From the NCBI RefSeq assembly GCF_010993955.1, contig NZ_WIXL01000002.1, positions 248,001 through 312,000 on the forward strand: 64,000 nt of DNA. The letters run 5' to 3'. The position numbers and the translations under genes were made by a program. Every line of letters begins with the position of its first letter. Position 1 is the stretch's first letter. This DNA is from Oceanobacillus halotolerans. Its GTDB lineage: Bacteria; Bacillota; Bacilli; Bacillales; Amphibacillaceae. A model generated the notes under the pieces. It did no database searches and was not told the origin of the DNA. It saw nothing but the letters and a program-made list of their open reading frames with translations. Shown piece after piece: positions 1 through 9,721 of the stretch.

Positions 1-21
1 CCTTCCAGACTACATTTTCTC

Positions 22-1836
22 TCAATTTGATTTACTTAATTGTTTATGGATATCAATAATTTTCATGGCAATTTGTGCCGCTCTTATTGGATCATTCTGC
101 TGCTCAGCTATTCTCTGCTCTTCTTTTAATGATTCCAAATGGACCATATCACTATTTTGTGTTTTGATTAGTCGAATGTAATCATTAAGTTCCTTATCAT
201 TAATATCTTCTTGTAGAGAAGTCATTGCAATCTCTGCCACTACTTGTTTGATGTGTGTATCTGTTAACCATTCAATAAACAAACTGACATCTGGCGGATT
301 GCCTTCTTCATAAAACGCATATAAATGCGTGACAATAATTTTATGTTCATCAATATTAAATGATGCCCCAATTTCTTCTTGTACTTTATCTACAATCGAT
401 GAATCCTGTAACAAATAGGCAATTAACATTCTTTCTGCATTATGAAATGCTGGCAATAATTTCTTGGAAGCGTATGTTGCTGTTTTTTTATTAGTATTTC
501 GTTCCCTGTTACGCTTATCCTTTTTAGTACCTAACTTTTGACGATACGCTTCTAATTCTTCCTTTAATGTTTCCATTGATACATGATATTCATCATGCAA
601 TACTTTCATATAATATTCTCGTTCAATGGGACTTTCAATCGTTGCAAGCTGTTGTAGAATCTTTTCTATATAGTTAATGCGATCTCCTTCGAGACTAAGG
701 TTATAGTCTCTTTTAAAATATCGCATGTAAAAACTCATAAATGTATGACTTGCTTTTATCACTTCATGTTGAAAGGCATCTGGACCATAGGTATTAATAT
801 AACTATCTGGATCCATTCCATCTTTTAAATTTGCAACTTTCACCTGACATCCAACTTGTCTCAGTAGGACAGCCGCTTTATATGTTGCCTCTATTCCAGG
901 CTTGTCAGCATCGTAACAAATTATAACAGTATCAACATAACGTTTTAGCAGCTTTGCCTGCATTTCCGTAAGTGAAGTACCTAGTGTCGCAACACCATTT
1001 TTCACACCTGCTTGATAGGCTGAAATCGTATCCATATATCCTTCAAATAAAACGACTTCATTCAATTTACGGATATGTTTTTTTGCTAAATCAAAGTTAT
1101 AGAGCATTTTTCCTTTTTGAAATAAATCACTCTCAGAACTATTTAAGTATTTTGGTTCCTGGTCATGTATTGTACGGCCGCCGAATCCTACCGTTTTTCC
1201 TAAATGGTTGCGTATCGGAAAAACTACCCGACCACGAAACCGATCTGTTACATGCCCATCATCATGTAATGAAAGAAAACCAGCTTTTACTAAGGTTTGC
1301 GCTTGGTATCCTTTTTTCTTTAAGAATTCAGTTGTAAAGTCATTTACATTTGGCGCATATCCTAACTGGAATTTATCAATGATATCATCTGTGATACCTC
1401 TTTCATTAAAATATTGATACCCTTCCTTCCCATCTTTTGTATATCGTAATAGATGGTGATATAGCTTTGTTAACCATTCATATGCCGATAATATGTCTTG
1501 GTTTTCCTCTGAAAGGGAATTTTCTGTATTTAAGGCTGTCTCAGGTAACTCAATTCCATTACGTTCGGCCAGATATCGTATTGCTTCCTGGAAAGAAAAA
1601 TCTTCTATTTCCATTAGAAATGTAACTACATTTCCGCCTTTGCCACACCCAAAGCAACGAAAAATTTGCTTCTCCTGAGTCACAGAGAAAGACGGTGTTT
1701 TTTCCCCATGAAACGGACACAGACCAAAGTAATTCCGCCCCTGCTTTTTAAGTTGTACATATTCCCCGATCACATCAACAATATCAGTTGATTGTCGGAT
1801 TTCGGATATGACATCTTCTGGTATTTGATTTGACAC
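22..1836 (-). CDS. dnaG: DNA primase DnaG
   Basis: Synthesises the RNA primers that start Okazaki fragments, working with the replicative helicase. The N-terminal zinc-binding domain shows a Cys40/His43/Cys61/Cys64 set (CPFH and CFGC). The TOPRIM catalytic core (about 260-345) has the LFEGYMD and CYDADKPG motifs. A helicase-interaction domain fills the C-terminus. At 604 residues the length is normal. I start at GTG 1836 because B. subtilis DnaG begins at the same point and GGTGG lies just upstream; ATG 1848 would add four residues. GGAAGG at 1-6 (minus sense) could be the ribosome-binding site of a following gene, expected to be sigA, outside the window. Confidence 0.97.
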   Translation of the reverse strand: MSNQIPEDVISEIRQSTDIVDVIGEYVQLKKQGRNYFGLCPFHGEKTPSFSVTQEKQIFRCFGCGKGGNVVTFLMEIEDFSFQEAIRYLAERNGIELPETALNTENSLSEENQDILSAYEWLTKLYHHLLRYTKDGKEGYQYFNERGITDDIIDKFQLGYAPNVNDFTTEFLKKKGYQAQTLVKAGFLSLHDDGHVTDRFRGRVVFPIRNHLGKTVGFGGRTIHDQEPKYLNSSESDLFQKGKMLYNFDLAKKHIRKLNEVVLFEGYMDTISAYQAGVKNGVATLGTSLTEMQAKLLKRYVDTVIICYDADKPGIEATYKAAVLLRQVGCQVKVANLKDGMDPDSYINTYGPDAFQHEVIKASHTFMSFYMRYFKRDYNLSLEGDRINYIEKILQQLATIESPIEREYYMKVLHDEYHVSMETLKEELEAYRQKLGTKKDKRNRERNTNKKTATYASKKLLPAFHNAERMLIAYLLQDSSIVDKVQEEIGASFNIDEHKIIVTHLYAFYEEGNPPDVSLFIEWLTDTHIKQVVAEIAMTSLQEDINDKELNDYIRLIKTQNSDMVHLESLKEEQRIAEQQNDPIRAAQIAMKIIDIHKQLSKSN

Positions 1837-1919
1837 AAGAACCACCATACTTCACTCTTAATATTCGTGACGAACGAAATAAAATCCTTCGTCATTCGAC
1901 AAATTTTTTTATTATGCGA

Positions 1920-1959
1920 AAAAAATTTCCTTCTAACATATTGCTGAGACTTAGAAGGA
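1920..1959 (-). terminator. Terminator-like hairpin upstream of dnaG
   Basis: On the minus strand TCCTTCTAA and TTAGAAGGA form a 9-bp stem (arms 1928-1936 and 1951-1959) with a 14-base loop. A seven-T run follows directly. It sits about 85 bases before dnaG, so it would end a short transcript arriving from upstream. This is the arrangement of an attenuator, or of a terminator insulating dnaG. Confidence 0.6.
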
Positions 1960-2295
1960 TTATCATCTTGAATTTACAGGTTATCCACAAATGGCAAATC
2001 ACTACCCATTGTACCCAGGATATCTACCCGTAAACCTCCTTTATGGAATGTGAGTTTATAAATAGAAGTTCTAGTGTAAACTATCCTAATGGTACATTAT
2101 TTCTACACGTTGTCGGCAGATTCCTTCTTATTTCTCAATGTTTTATTTTTCTGAATATCTGACTTACTCACCGAAAAAGGACCTATATCGAATTATTATT
2201 CTATTTTTACACAAATATTAATTATAATACAATATTTTATAAATTGCTATAGATTTTTTTAATTTTTTAAGGTTTTTTTGATGATTTAGGCATAA
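1960..2295. other. AT-rich gap between ppsR and dnaG
   Basis: No convincing protein gene is seen. On the minus strand there is an AGGAGG at 2035-2040 with no canonical start codon at normal spacing; the nearest downstream ATG (2009) opens only 11 codons and stops at 1974. A weak promoter-like TTTACA with a TATAAA-like element 14-16 bases downstream lies near 2055-2080. One DnaA box is annotated separately. Probably the dnaG promoter and 5' leader. Confidence 0.4.
1981..1989 (+). promoter_or_regulatory. DnaA box upstream of dnaG
   Basis: TTATCCACA is an exact match to the DnaA-binding consensus TTATNCACA. It is a single copy in the dnaG upstream region, close to the hairpin at 1920-1959. It may link expression of the dnaG operon to replication initiation, but a 9-mer can occur by chance. 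Confidence 0.5.
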
Positions 2296-2331
2296 GAAAA
2301 CATTCTGCCTCTGTTTCTGCAGAATGTTTTC
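2296..2331 (-). terminator. Terminator after ppsR
   Basis: A 13-bp perfect stem (GAAAACATTCTGC with its complement) and a 10-base loop lie 42 bases after the ppsR stop. The A/T-rich outer stem gives T-rich tails on both strands, so it may work in both directions. Confidence 0.7.
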
Positions 2332-2372
2332 CTCCATGTCTAGATACGTATGAGCATTTCTTTCTTTTATAC

Positions 2373-3179
2373 TTAATGCTTATTGATTAGTTGTAAAATA
2401 ATATTTGCAGTCTCTTCAACTGCTTTATGCGAAACATCTACAACTTGACAGCCAATCTTCTCCACCACTTGATCAAAATAATCTAACTCTTGGTGGATTC
2501 TAGACAAATTCGCATAGGTTGCTTGGTCTCCAAGTCCTAATGCTTTTAATCTCTCTTTTCTTATATTATTCAGTTTCTGTGCGTTTATTTTTAGCCCTAT
2601 ACATTTTGCTGGGTCAACTTCGTATAACTCTTCTGGTGGATCGACTTCTGGGACAATTGGAACATTTGCAACCTTTAATCGCTTGTGTGCTAAGTATTGT
2701 GATAGTGGCGTTTTAGACGTTCTTGACACACCGATTAGTATAATATCGGCTCTTGCTATTCCTCTTGGGTCACGGCCATCATCGTATTTTACTGCAAATT
2801 CAATTGCTTCTACCCGCTTGAAATAGTCTTCATCTAATTTATGTACTAAACCAGGTTCTAACCTTGGATCTTTTTCAAACACCCGTTCCATTGCATCCAT
2901 CATTGGACCCATAATATCGATTGCTTCAATGTTTAATTTACCTGCTTGTTCATTGGTATGCTGTCTTAAAGTGGGATCGACTAATGTGAATCCAACAATT
3001 GCTTGGTTTTCTTTTGCTATTTGTAGCGTATCATCAATTGTTTGTTTATCTTCCACATAGGGGATACGTTGAATTTTATAATCACTATGATTAAACTGAC
3101 TTAACCCTGCTTTAATAACTAGTTCAGCCGTCTCACCAACAGAATCAGATATAACATAAACAAGTGGTTTTTGAACCAT
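2373..3179 (-). CDS. ppsR: PEP synthase/PPDK regulatory protein family (YqfL)
   Basis: Member of the DUF299 family of bifunctional ADP-dependent kinase/Pi-dependent pyrophosphorylases that switch pyruvate-phosphate dikinase or PEP synthase. In B. subtilis the orthologue YqfL modulates the neighbouring repressor CcpN. The N-terminal [10 protein letters not shown] motif and the P-loop-like [11 protein letters not shown] (about residues 149-160) are typical, and 268 residues is the usual length. It starts 21 bases after ccpN, so the two are probably cotranscribed. No dikinase gene lies in the window, so I infer that its role here is in CcpN signalling. Confidence 0.92.
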   Translation of the reverse strand: MVQKPLVYVISDSVGETAELVIKAGLSQFNHSDYKIQRIPYVEDKQTIDDTLQIAKENQAIVGFTLVDPTLRQHTNEQAGKLNIEAIDIMGPMMDAMERVFEKDPRLEPGLVHKLDEDYFKRVEAIEFAVKYDDGRDPRGIARADIILIGVSRTSKTPLSQYLAHKRLKVANVPIVPEVDPPEELYEVDPAKCIGLKINAQKLNNIRKERLKALGLGDQATYANLSRIHQELDYFDQVVEKIGCQVVDVSHKAVEETANIILQLINKH

Positions 3180-3199
3180 GTTTAAGCTCCTCTCTTATC

Positions 3200-3829
3200 C
3201 TATATACGATCTTCTGTAACTAATTCAACAAAAACTTTTGTAATCGTTGTTTTTGTAATGCGTCCAATTACTTCTAAACCATTGGCTGTATCCTTAATTA
3301 CTGGAATTCCATCAATTTGTTTAACAATTAATTGTTTGGCAACATCAATCAATAAATCATCTTTTCGACAAACTGTAATATTTGGCATTCTAGTCATAAT
3401 GATATGGACGGGGACAGCATTTAGATCTTGGGAACCAATACTGGCTCTTAATAAATCTTTTCGAGACAATACACCTGTTAGACAAGCATGCTGATCGACA
3501 ACAAATAACGTACCAACATCCTCCAAAAACATTGTCGAAATCGCATCATATACAGAAGTATCTTCTTTTACAACAACCGGTACAGATTGAAATTCATGGA
3601 TTTGATATTGTTTTATCTTTTCCGTTAATAGTTCGGTTCCTGTTTTACCTGTGAAAAAATACCCCACACGCGGCCGTGCATCTAAAAAGCCTGCCATTGT
3701 TAAGATAGCTAAATCCGGCCGTAATGTTGCACGTGTTAAGTCAAGCTTTTCTGCTATATTCTCTCCTGTTATCGGGCCATGTTCTTTAACAATGCTCAAT
3801 ATTTTTTCTTGTCTATTTGATAATTCCAC
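3200..3829 (-). CDS. ccpN: Transcriptional repressor CcpN
   Basis: Represses gluconeogenic genes (gapB, pckA in B. subtilis) when glycolytic carbon is available. Residues 1-60 form a winged helix-turn-helix with ARPRVGYFF at its end. Two CBS ligand-binding domains follow (about 80-135 and 145-205). The start is GTG at 3829, preceded by GGTGGTGG; no other in-frame start fits. The product is 209 residues. It lies upstream of ppsR, the pairing known from Bacillus. Confidence 0.93.
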   Translation of the reverse strand: MELSNRQEKILSIVKEHGPITGENIAEKLDLTRATLRPDLAILTMAGFLDARPRVGYFFTGKTGTELLTEKIKQYQIHEFQSVPVVVKEDTSVYDAISTMFLEDVGTLFVVDQHACLTGVLSRKDLLRASIGSQDLNAVPVHIIMTRMPNITVCRKDDLLIDVAKQLIVKQIDGIPVIKDTANGLEVIGRITKTTITKVFVELVTEDRI

Positions 3830-3934
3830 TTTTCCACCACCTACGAAAACAATGTGCCCTACTATTTATAAATATTATATACTAAATAGAGTGAAAAGGG
3901 AAATTTTGTTATACAGTTAACTCCTTCACGGTCA

Positions 3935-6022
3935 TTAAAGTTGCTGTTGTTTCCATTCAATGGCAGCTAAATCTGCAAAGTCATAAATTAATTGTGCGAT
4001 CAATGTAACGAGTGATTGTCGATTATTTCTTATCGTTTCGTCCTTTGCCATAACCATGTTATTTTCAAAAAACTCATGGATAGGCTGTGCTAATTTATCT
4101 AGCTGATTTAAAGCATCTAATGCATCCTGATTTTCTTTTGCCTTTTGATATGCCTCTTTAGCAATATCATACATCCTATATAATTCTTTTTCTGAACTTG
4201 TTTCAAAAATGGACTCGTCTACCTTAGTAGGATTATCCGCTTTTGATAGTTTCAAGATCCTCACGAATGATTCCTGGTAAAACTTATATTGTTCATCATG
4301 GCGTTTTTTTGATAACAAGCGCGCCTTTTCGATGGTATAACTAATAACTCCGATTTCTTGATGTAATACCGCATCAATCACATCTTGTTCCACTGCTAGT
4401 TCTTTTAGCATATATGTCATACGAAGTCGAAAGAATCCATTTATATCTTCTTTAACTTGATCAAACGAATTCTGTTTAATATCCAATGTTTGATAGAGGT
4501 CATACGCTATGTCTAGTAAGGACTCAAGGGATATTTGCCACCCTTTTTCATGCATAATTTTAAGAATACCAATTGCTTGTCTCCTCAAACCATGTGGATC
4601 TTGTGAACCAGTTGGTAGTAACCCAACGGAAATACAACCGACAATGGTATCTAATTTATCTGCAATACTAACAAAAGCACCTTCTACTGATGTTGGTACA
4701 CTATCACTCGCTTGCACTGGTAAATAGTGCTCACGAACAGCTTTAGCAACACGTTCATTCTCCCCAAATTTTAGTGCATATGTTTCTCCAATGATTCCTT
4801 GTAACTCCGTAAATTCATTGACCATGTTTGTTGTTAAATCAAACTTACAGATTTCTGCAGCACGCGTAGCAACCTTTTCTGTGTTCGTATCCGCCTTTAA
4901 TAAACGAGCGAAATGTTCTGTTAAATGTACCACACGTTTTACCTTATTGCTAATGGTTCCAAGCTTATCTTGGAAAACGACCTTCTCTAGTTTTTGTAAA
5001 TAATGATCTATAGAGTGTTTTTGATCTTCTTCAAAGAAAAATTGTGCATCAGATAGCCGTGCGTGTAACACTTTTTCATTCCCTTTAATAACAGTGTCAA
5101 TTGCTGTATCATCCCCATTACGAACACCAACAAAATGTGCTAGTAATTCTCCTTCATGACTACGAACAGGGAAATACCGTTGATGTTCCTTCATTGATGT
5201 GATTAAGACATCAGATGGTAATGTTAAGAAGGAAGATTGGAAAGAGCCAATAAAAACAGTAGGGTATTCCACTAAGTTGCGTACTTCATTTAGTAATCCC
5301 GGATCAACGGGAATGTGTATATCTTTCTCTTTTTCCATGTCATGTAGCTGTTCTTCAATATATTTTTCTCGTTCATTTGGGTCAACAATGACGTAGTTTT
5401 GCCGTAACATATCAACATATTGTTCTGGATTTGTTATCGTTATCGATTCTCCTAGAAAACGATGACCATAGGTAACATTACTAGACTTTACGTTTGTTAC
5501 CTCAAGTGGAATTATTTCATCCTCATATAACGCAACCATCCATCGAATTGGACGTGCATAACGTAATGTTTCTTTGGCCCATCGCATATTCTTTGGAAAT
5601 GTTAAATTTTTAATGACGTTATCAAAGGCTGGCAGCAACTCGGAGGTTTCTTTTCCAACAATTTTCTTTTTCACAAAAATATAAGGTGTTCCTTTTATTT
5701 CTTTTGTGTAAATATCTTCTGTTGATTTTCCTTGCCCTTTTGTAAACCCAATTGCTGCCTTTGTCCAATTACCTTCATCATCTTTAGCAATTTTAACGGC
5801 TGGACCCTTTATTTCTTCTTCTATGGTTTGTTGTTTTTCTGCGACAGCTTGTATCATTACAGCTAATCTCCTAGGTGTTGAAAAAGATATAACAGAATCA
5901 TAATCAACACGCAATTCATCTAGCCATGTCTTTGTTTTTTCTTCTAATTGTTTTTGTGCATCATCAACAAAACGTGCTGGTAGTTCTTCTAATCCTATTT
6001 CAAATAGTATATTTTTTGTCAT
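3935..6022 (-). CDS. glyS: Glycyl-tRNA synthetase beta subunit
   Basis: Beta subunit of the alpha2beta2 glycyl-tRNA synthetase, which supplies tRNA binding and part of the aminoacylation activity. The 695 residues begin with ILFEIGLEELPARFV, the family signature, and the C-terminal region is helical and DALR-like. It starts two bases after glyQ ends, with AGGAGG inside the glyQ 3' end, so the two are translationally coupled. Expression is expected to follow the glycine T-box upstream of glyQ. Confidence 0.97.
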   Translation of the reverse strand: MTKNILFEIGLEELPARFVDDAQKQLEEKTKTWLDELRVDYDSVISFSTPRRLAVMIQAVAEKQQTIEEEIKGPAVKIAKDDEGNWTKAAIGFTKGQGKSTEDIYTKEIKGTPYIFVKKKIVGKETSELLPAFDNVIKNLTFPKNMRWAKETLRYARPIRWMVALYEDEIIPLEVTNVKSSNVTYGHRFLGESITITNPEQYVDMLRQNYVIVDPNEREKYIEEQLHDMEKEKDIHIPVDPGLLNEVRNLVEYPTVFIGSFQSSFLTLPSDVLITSMKEHQRYFPVRSHEGELLAHFVGVRNGDDTAIDTVIKGNEKVLHARLSDAQFFFEEDQKHSIDHYLQKLEKVVFQDKLGTISNKVKRVVHLTEHFARLLKADTNTEKVATRAAEICKFDLTTNMVNEFTELQGIIGETYALKFGENERVAKAVREHYLPVQASDSVPTSVEGAFVSIADKLDTIVGCISVGLLPTGSQDPHGLRRQAIGILKIMHEKGWQISLESLLDIAYDLYQTLDIKQNSFDQVKEDINGFFRLRMTYMLKELAVEQDVIDAVLHQEIGVISYTIEKARLLSKKRHDEQYKFYQESFVRILKLSKADNPTKVDESIFETSSEKELYRMYDIAKEAYQKAKENQDALDALNQLDKLAQPIHEFFENNMVMAKDETIRNNRQSLVTLIAQLIYDFADLAAIEWKQQQL

Positions 6023-6024
6023 CT

Positions 6025-6900
6025 CTAATCCTCCTCTTTTAGCATTGGAAATCCTAGTCTTTCACGTTCGGCTACATAGGTTTTTGCGATACTCCGAGCT
6101 AAATTACGTATTCTTCCAATATATCCAGTTCTTTCTGTAACCGAAATAACTCCCTTTGCGTCCAATAAATTAAAGGTATGAGAACATTTTAAAACATAAT
6201 CGTAGGCTGGGAAGACTAATCCCTTTTCCATTGTTTCTTTAGCCTCTTTTTCATACATCGCAAATTGTTGAAATAACATTTCTGTATTAGATTCTTCAAA
6301 TGTATACGTTGAATGTTCATACTCTGGTTGGAAAAAGATATCATGAACGGTTACGCCATCCGTCCACTCTAACTCAAACACATTATCTTTATCTTGTATA
6401 TAGGATGCTAAGCGTTCTATACCATATGTCAACTCTACTGTAACAGGATTCGCTTCTAACCCACCAATTTGTTGAAAGTAAGTAAATTGGGTTATTTCCA
6501 TCCCATCTAACCATACTTCCCAACCTAAACCGGCAGCGCCTAGTGTCGGGTTTTCCCAGTTATCCTCAACAAAACGGATATCATGCTTTAGTGGATCAAT
6601 CCCTAATGCTTTTAAAGAATCTAAATATAGTTCTTGTATATTATTTGGAGAAGGCTTCATGATAACTTGGAACTGATGATGTTGGTATAGCCGATTAGGA
6701 TTTTGTCCATATCTACCATCAGCTGGCCTTCTGGATGGCTCTACATATGCTACATTCCATGGTTCAGGACCTAAACTTCGAAGTAATGTCATAGGAGACA
6801 TTGTTCCTGCACCCTTTTCGACATCATACGCCTGCATTAAAATACAGTTTTGCTTCGACCAGTATGTTTGTAAGGTTAAAATCATTTCTTGAATATTCAT
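6025..6900 (-). CDS. glyQ: Glycyl-tRNA synthetase alpha subunit
   Basis: Class II catalytic alpha subunit that activates glycine. The product has 291 residues. Visible motifs include [15 protein letters not shown] near residue 34, [14 protein letters not shown] near 53, and a [20 protein letters not shown] motif 3 region. AGGAGG lies 7 bases before the ATG. The unusual part is the leader: the T-box terminator ends at 7216, so about 315 bases, including a repeat element, separate the riboswitch from the start codon. Confidence 0.98.
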   Translation of the reverse strand: MNIQEMILTLQTYWSKQNCILMQAYDVEKGAGTMSPMTLLRSLGPEPWNVAYVEPSRRPADGRYGQNPNRLYQHHQFQVIMKPSPNNIQELYLDSLKALGIDPLKHDIRFVEDNWENPTLGAAGLGWEVWLDGMEITQFTYFQQIGGLEANPVTVELTYGIERLASYIQDKDNVFELEWTDGVTVHDIFFQPEYEHSTYTFEESNTEMLFQQFAMYEKEAKETMEKGLVFPAYDYVLKCSHTFNLLDAKGVISVTERTGYIGRIRNLARSIAKTYVAERERLGFPMLKEED

Positions 6901-6948
6901 CTTATGATACCTCCTGTTTATATTGAATTGCTGCTGTTTTTATCATAT

Positions 6949-7205
6949 GACTGTTTTTAAGTCGATTGTTGCTTTCCACATCTTATTTAAAGTGGGTAAG
7001 TTTTAGCTTACAGATGATAGATGTCGCACTTGTCTCCATGGTGAAAGCGGAGTATTCTGCTGGAACGTATCAAAGCACTCAACTAATCATTGAATGAGAA
7101 AAACAACAATCCGGAGTGGAAATCATACCTACACTATGTTCCGTTGCAGTTTATATCAACTCCGATGGTGAGAAAACAACATAGTCCGCTGAAATAGTCT
7201 ATTAT
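6949..7205. repeat. MITE-like repeat (family R1), copy in the glyQ leader
   Basis: Bases 6949-6976 resemble the R1 terminal sequence (GGCTGTTTTCTAAAAGATTG). The block with ATGTCGCACTTGTC, CATGGTGAAAGCGGAG and ATTGAATGAGAAAA matches the R1 copies at 46376-47110 and 18403-19010. The far end is diverged; an 8-base inverted repeat (ACTATGTT/AACATAGT) occurs near 7131-7194. Boundaries are approximate. It lies between a riboswitch and the gene it controls. Confidence 0.65.
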
Positions 7206-7214
7206 ATAAAACAT

Positions 7215-7436
7215 TAAAACCCGTCCCTATGCCTAGTATCCTTTCTAGGCATAGGGACGGGTTTGTTTTTCCCGCGGTTCCACCCTATTTGCTTGTATAC
7301 ACAAGCCTCTTTATTATTAATGCTCCAGAGTGCCATTCCTTACTGATTATTATCCAGCTTTCACCCTCCTGGACTCGCTATGAATAACTTCTAGTAAGTA
7401 CTACTCTCCTTCACCGCAACATTAATTATCCAAAAT
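7215..7436 (-). promoter_or_regulatory. Glycine T-box riboswitch of glyQS
   Basis: The conserved T-box core AGGGTGGAACCGCGG lies at about 7271-7285 on the minus strand. It is followed by a 20-bp terminator stem (arms 7217-7236 and 7245-7264) and a T-rich tail. The Stem I side contains GGAGAGTAGTAC, and the probable specifier codon GGC (glycine) is at 7332-7334. The UGGA bulge complements the UCCA end of tRNA-Gly. Uncharged tRNA-Gly should stabilise the antiterminator and allow glyQ-glyS transcription. No Stem II is obvious, as in other short glycine T-boxes. Confidence 0.95.
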
Positions 7437-7444
7437 ATGTACAA

Positions 7445-7474
7445 ATCATACGTCAATCATCTAGCTCATGTCAA
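7445..7474 (-). promoter_or_regulatory. SigA-type promoter of the glyQS T-box transcript
   Basis: TTGACA (7469-7474) and TATGAT (7445-7450) are separated by 18 bases on the minus strand, just upstream of the T-box leader. They lie in the short gap after recO ends. Confidence 0.75.
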
Positions 7475-7486
7475 TTGAAACACATT

Positions 7487-8230
7487 TTACATAAGCTTGT
7501 CCAATTGTTGCAGGAACTTCCTTGACTTTATATAATAACCTCCATATTGATCATAATAAGCATCTAATAAAGTACGTAATTTTGTTCGGTTCTCTTCTTT
7601 TACTGATATATTCCCAACTTGTTCTAACCCTACATTTAGAAATAGCTGTAAAAGTTTTGGGATAACTGGTGATACATCTCTTGATTGTGGGTCTAGATAC
7701 TGACACCTCTCACATAATAGTCCGCCTTCTGCAATAGAAAACGTATAGGAGGAAGCTTTTTTGCCACAATTCACACAATGATCTACTGTTGGGGCAAACC
7801 CTCCTTTTTGATACATCTTTAGCTCATACATCATCATCGGTACTTCACTTTCCTCATTGTCCGCAATCCAAGTTAATGTTTGAAACAATTGATCATAAAG
7901 ATATCCATCTGGTTCTCGACTTTCCAATAGTTTATCCGTTAATTCAATGATGTAAGCGGCATAAGCAGTTTTTATAATATCTTCCCTAATGGCACGTAAT
8001 GACTGAATAACCTCTCCTTGTTGCATCGTGCTTAAACCTGATTGGACATATACGAGAAATTCTCCATATATGAATGGCTGCGTAACAGCAGCCATTCGGC
8101 TTTTTGGCTTTTTTGCTCCCCTTGCTATACCTGAAATCTTACCAAGCTTTTTCGTAAATAATGTAACAATTTTGTGTGTTTCCCCATAATTCTGTGTTTT
8201 GATAATAATGCCTTCTAATTTCTCTAACAC
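7487..8230 (-). CDS. recO: DNA repair protein RecO
   Basis: Recombination mediator that works with RecR to load RecA on SSB-coated single-stranded DNA. The 247-residue protein has an N-terminal OB fold (LEGIIIKTQNYGETHKIVTLF) and a C-terminal zinc-binding region with CVNCGKK (from about 152) and CERCQ (from about 174). The start is GTG 8230, with AGGTG about 7 bases upstream. It follows yqzL and era, the standard Bacillus order. Confidence 0.96.
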   Translation of the reverse strand: MLEKLEGIIIKTQNYGETHKIVTLFTKKLGKISGIARGAKKPKSRMAAVTQPFIYGEFLVYVQSGLSTMQQGEVIQSLRAIREDIIKTAYAAYIIELTDKLLESREPDGYLYDQLFQTLTWIADNEESEVPMMMYELKMYQKGGFAPTVDHCVNCGKKASSYTFSIAEGGLLCERCQYLDPQSRDVSPVIPKLLQLFLNVGLEQVGNISVKEENRTKLRTLLDAYYDQYGGYYIKSRKFLQQLDKLM

Positions 8231-8268
8231 ACAGTTTCACCTATCCCTATTTATACAATTTTAATTGG

Positions 8269-8418
8269 TTACATTTTGGTATCAACTGTTGAGCCATCTT
8301 CATGTTGTTCTAGCTCTTCTTTACTACTATTTATTCCATCCTTTTCTAATTCTTTTAACAATAAATAGGTTTCAATGTTTCCTGTTTGACTAAATACTTT
8401 CCACGTAAAGTCGATCAC
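8269..8418 (-). CDS. yqzL: YqzL family small protein
   Basis: A 49-residue protein starting at GTG 8418 with AAAGGTGGGG six bases upstream. The N-terminal core (IDFTWKVFSQTGNIETYLLL) matches B. subtilis YqzL, which occupies the same slot between era and recO. The family has no established function. The acidic tail after residue 30 is less conserved. Confidence 0.88.
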   Translation of the reverse strand: MIDFTWKVFSQTGNIETYLLLKELEKDGINSSKEELEQHEDGSTVDTKM

Positions 8419-8515
8419 AAGAAACCCCACCTTTCTATGTCTGATTTTGAGAATGTAACGTATTCATAGGTTGACACACATCCGATAAATCCATTAGTTA
8501 AAAAATTTTCCATAT

Positions 8516-9418
8516 CTAATACTCATCATTTCGATACCCATACTCCCGTAGTTGTGTTTCTTTATTACGCCAATCCTTTTGTACCTTCACCCATAGCTCT
8601 AAATAGACCTTTGAACCAAGAAGTGCCTCAATATCTTTTCTGGCACTTTTTCCAATATTTTTTAGCATCGAACCTTGTTTTCCAATTAAAATCCCTTTTT
8701 GTGTTTTCCGTTCTGTAATAATCGTTGCTTGAATAAAAATAGCATTTTTTTCCCTTTCTTCCATATTTTCTAACACAACTGCAATCGAGTGTGGAATTTC
8801 TTCTCTTGTTAGCTGCAATACTTTTTCTCGAATTAATTCTGTAATAATAAACCGCTCAGGATGATCTGTTACTTGATCACTAGGATAATATTGTGGACCC
8901 TCTGGCAGATGTTCACGAATGACATCTAATAAATGACTAACATTATTGCCTTCTAGTGCGGATATTGGAACAATTTCTTTAAAATCATGCTTATCTTTGT
9001 ATTGGTCAATTAAGGGAAGGAGATCATCAGGATGAACTAAATCAATTTTATTAATAATTAAGTATACTGGTCGCTTCACCTGTTTTAAGCGATCTAATAT
9101 AAATTGATCCCCTTTACCATACCCTTCTTTCGCATTAATCATAAACAAAATCGCATCTACTTCGTTTAATGTGTTCTCTGCAACCTTCACCATAAAGTCA
9201 CCTAATTGGTGTTTTGGTTTATGGATCCCTGGTGTATCAATAAACACCATTTGTGCATGATCTTCCGTTAATACACCTTGAATTTTATTACGTGTTGTTT
9301 GCGCCTTATCACTCATGATAGCAATTTTTTGACCAATTACGTGATTTAAAAATGTGGATTTACCAACATTTGGTCGTCCAATAATGGCAATAAAGCCTGA
9401 TTTAAAATTTGTCTCCAT
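8516..9418 (-). CDS. era: GTPase Era
   Basis: Essential-type GTPase that binds the 3' end of 16S rRNA and helps 30S maturation. The G domain shows GRPNVGKST (G1, about 14-22), DTPGIHKP (G3) and NKID (G4). The C-terminal KH domain carries [12 protein letters not shown]. It has 300 residues, with GGAGG upstream of the ATG. In B. subtilis cdd sits between era and dgkA; here that space holds only a short repeat. Confidence 0.98.
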   Translation of the reverse strand: METNFKSGFIAIIGRPNVGKSTFLNHVIGQKIAIMSDKAQTTRNKIQGVLTEDHAQMVFIDTPGIHKPKHQLGDFMVKVAENTLNEVDAILFMINAKEGYGKGDQFILDRLKQVKRPVYLIINKIDLVHPDDLLPLIDQYKDKHDFKEIVPISALEGNNVSHLLDVIREHLPEGPQYYPSDQVTDHPERFIITELIREKVLQLTREEIPHSIAVVLENMEEREKNAIFIQATIITERKTQKGILIGKQGSMLKNIGKSARKDIEALLGSKVYLELWVKVQKDWRNKETQLREYGYRNDEY

Positions 9419-9573
9419 TGTTGAATCCTCCGAAGCAGTTATTTTTATTCTATGATACTACAAAAAATTTGTTGTTTCATATAATCGACAAAAGCTGTAA
9501 AAAGTTCTTGTTTTTTTACATTTCTTGACGTAGATTGTGAAATAGTCCTCACCTAGCTATCAATACTTTCTGT

Positions 9574-9685
9574 AGCTGTCTTTTAGAAAGCCCTTTTTAT
9601 ATTCTTTGTTGTTTTAACGTCGCATCTTATCAACTATGCATTAATATTTATACTTGAAAAAGCAACAGTATTTTAGAAAACAGCC
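9574..9685. repeat. MITE-like repeat R1, short copy between era and dgkA
   Basis: The left end AGCTGTCTTTTAGAAAGCC and the right end AGTATTTTAGAAAACAGCC are inverted copies of the R1 terminus. Between them lie the R1 sub-terminal modules ATTCTTTGTTGTTTT and CGTCGCAT. The GC-rich centre of longer copies is missing, so this looks like an internally deleted form. Confidence 0.7.
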
Positions 9686-9694
9686 TACCTTACA

Positions 9695-9721
9695 AAAGAA
9701 ACCCATCTGTCATATGGGTTT
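9695..9721 (-). terminator. Terminator overlapping the dgkA stop codon
   Basis: AAACCCAT (9699-9706) pairs with ATGGGTTT (9714-9721). On the minus strand the stem is followed by CTTTTG. The 5' arm includes bases of the dgkA TAA stop, so coding and termination signals overlap. Confidence 0.7.

Noticed and set aside
7217-7264. Simple intrinsic terminator of recO
   Set aside because: It lies more than 200 bases downstream of recO on the minus strand and is joined to a T-box core, so it is the riboswitch terminator.
9419-9719. Search for cdd (cytidine deaminase) between era and dgkA
   Set aside because: No deaminase motif in any frame; only a short R1 copy and a terminator are present.
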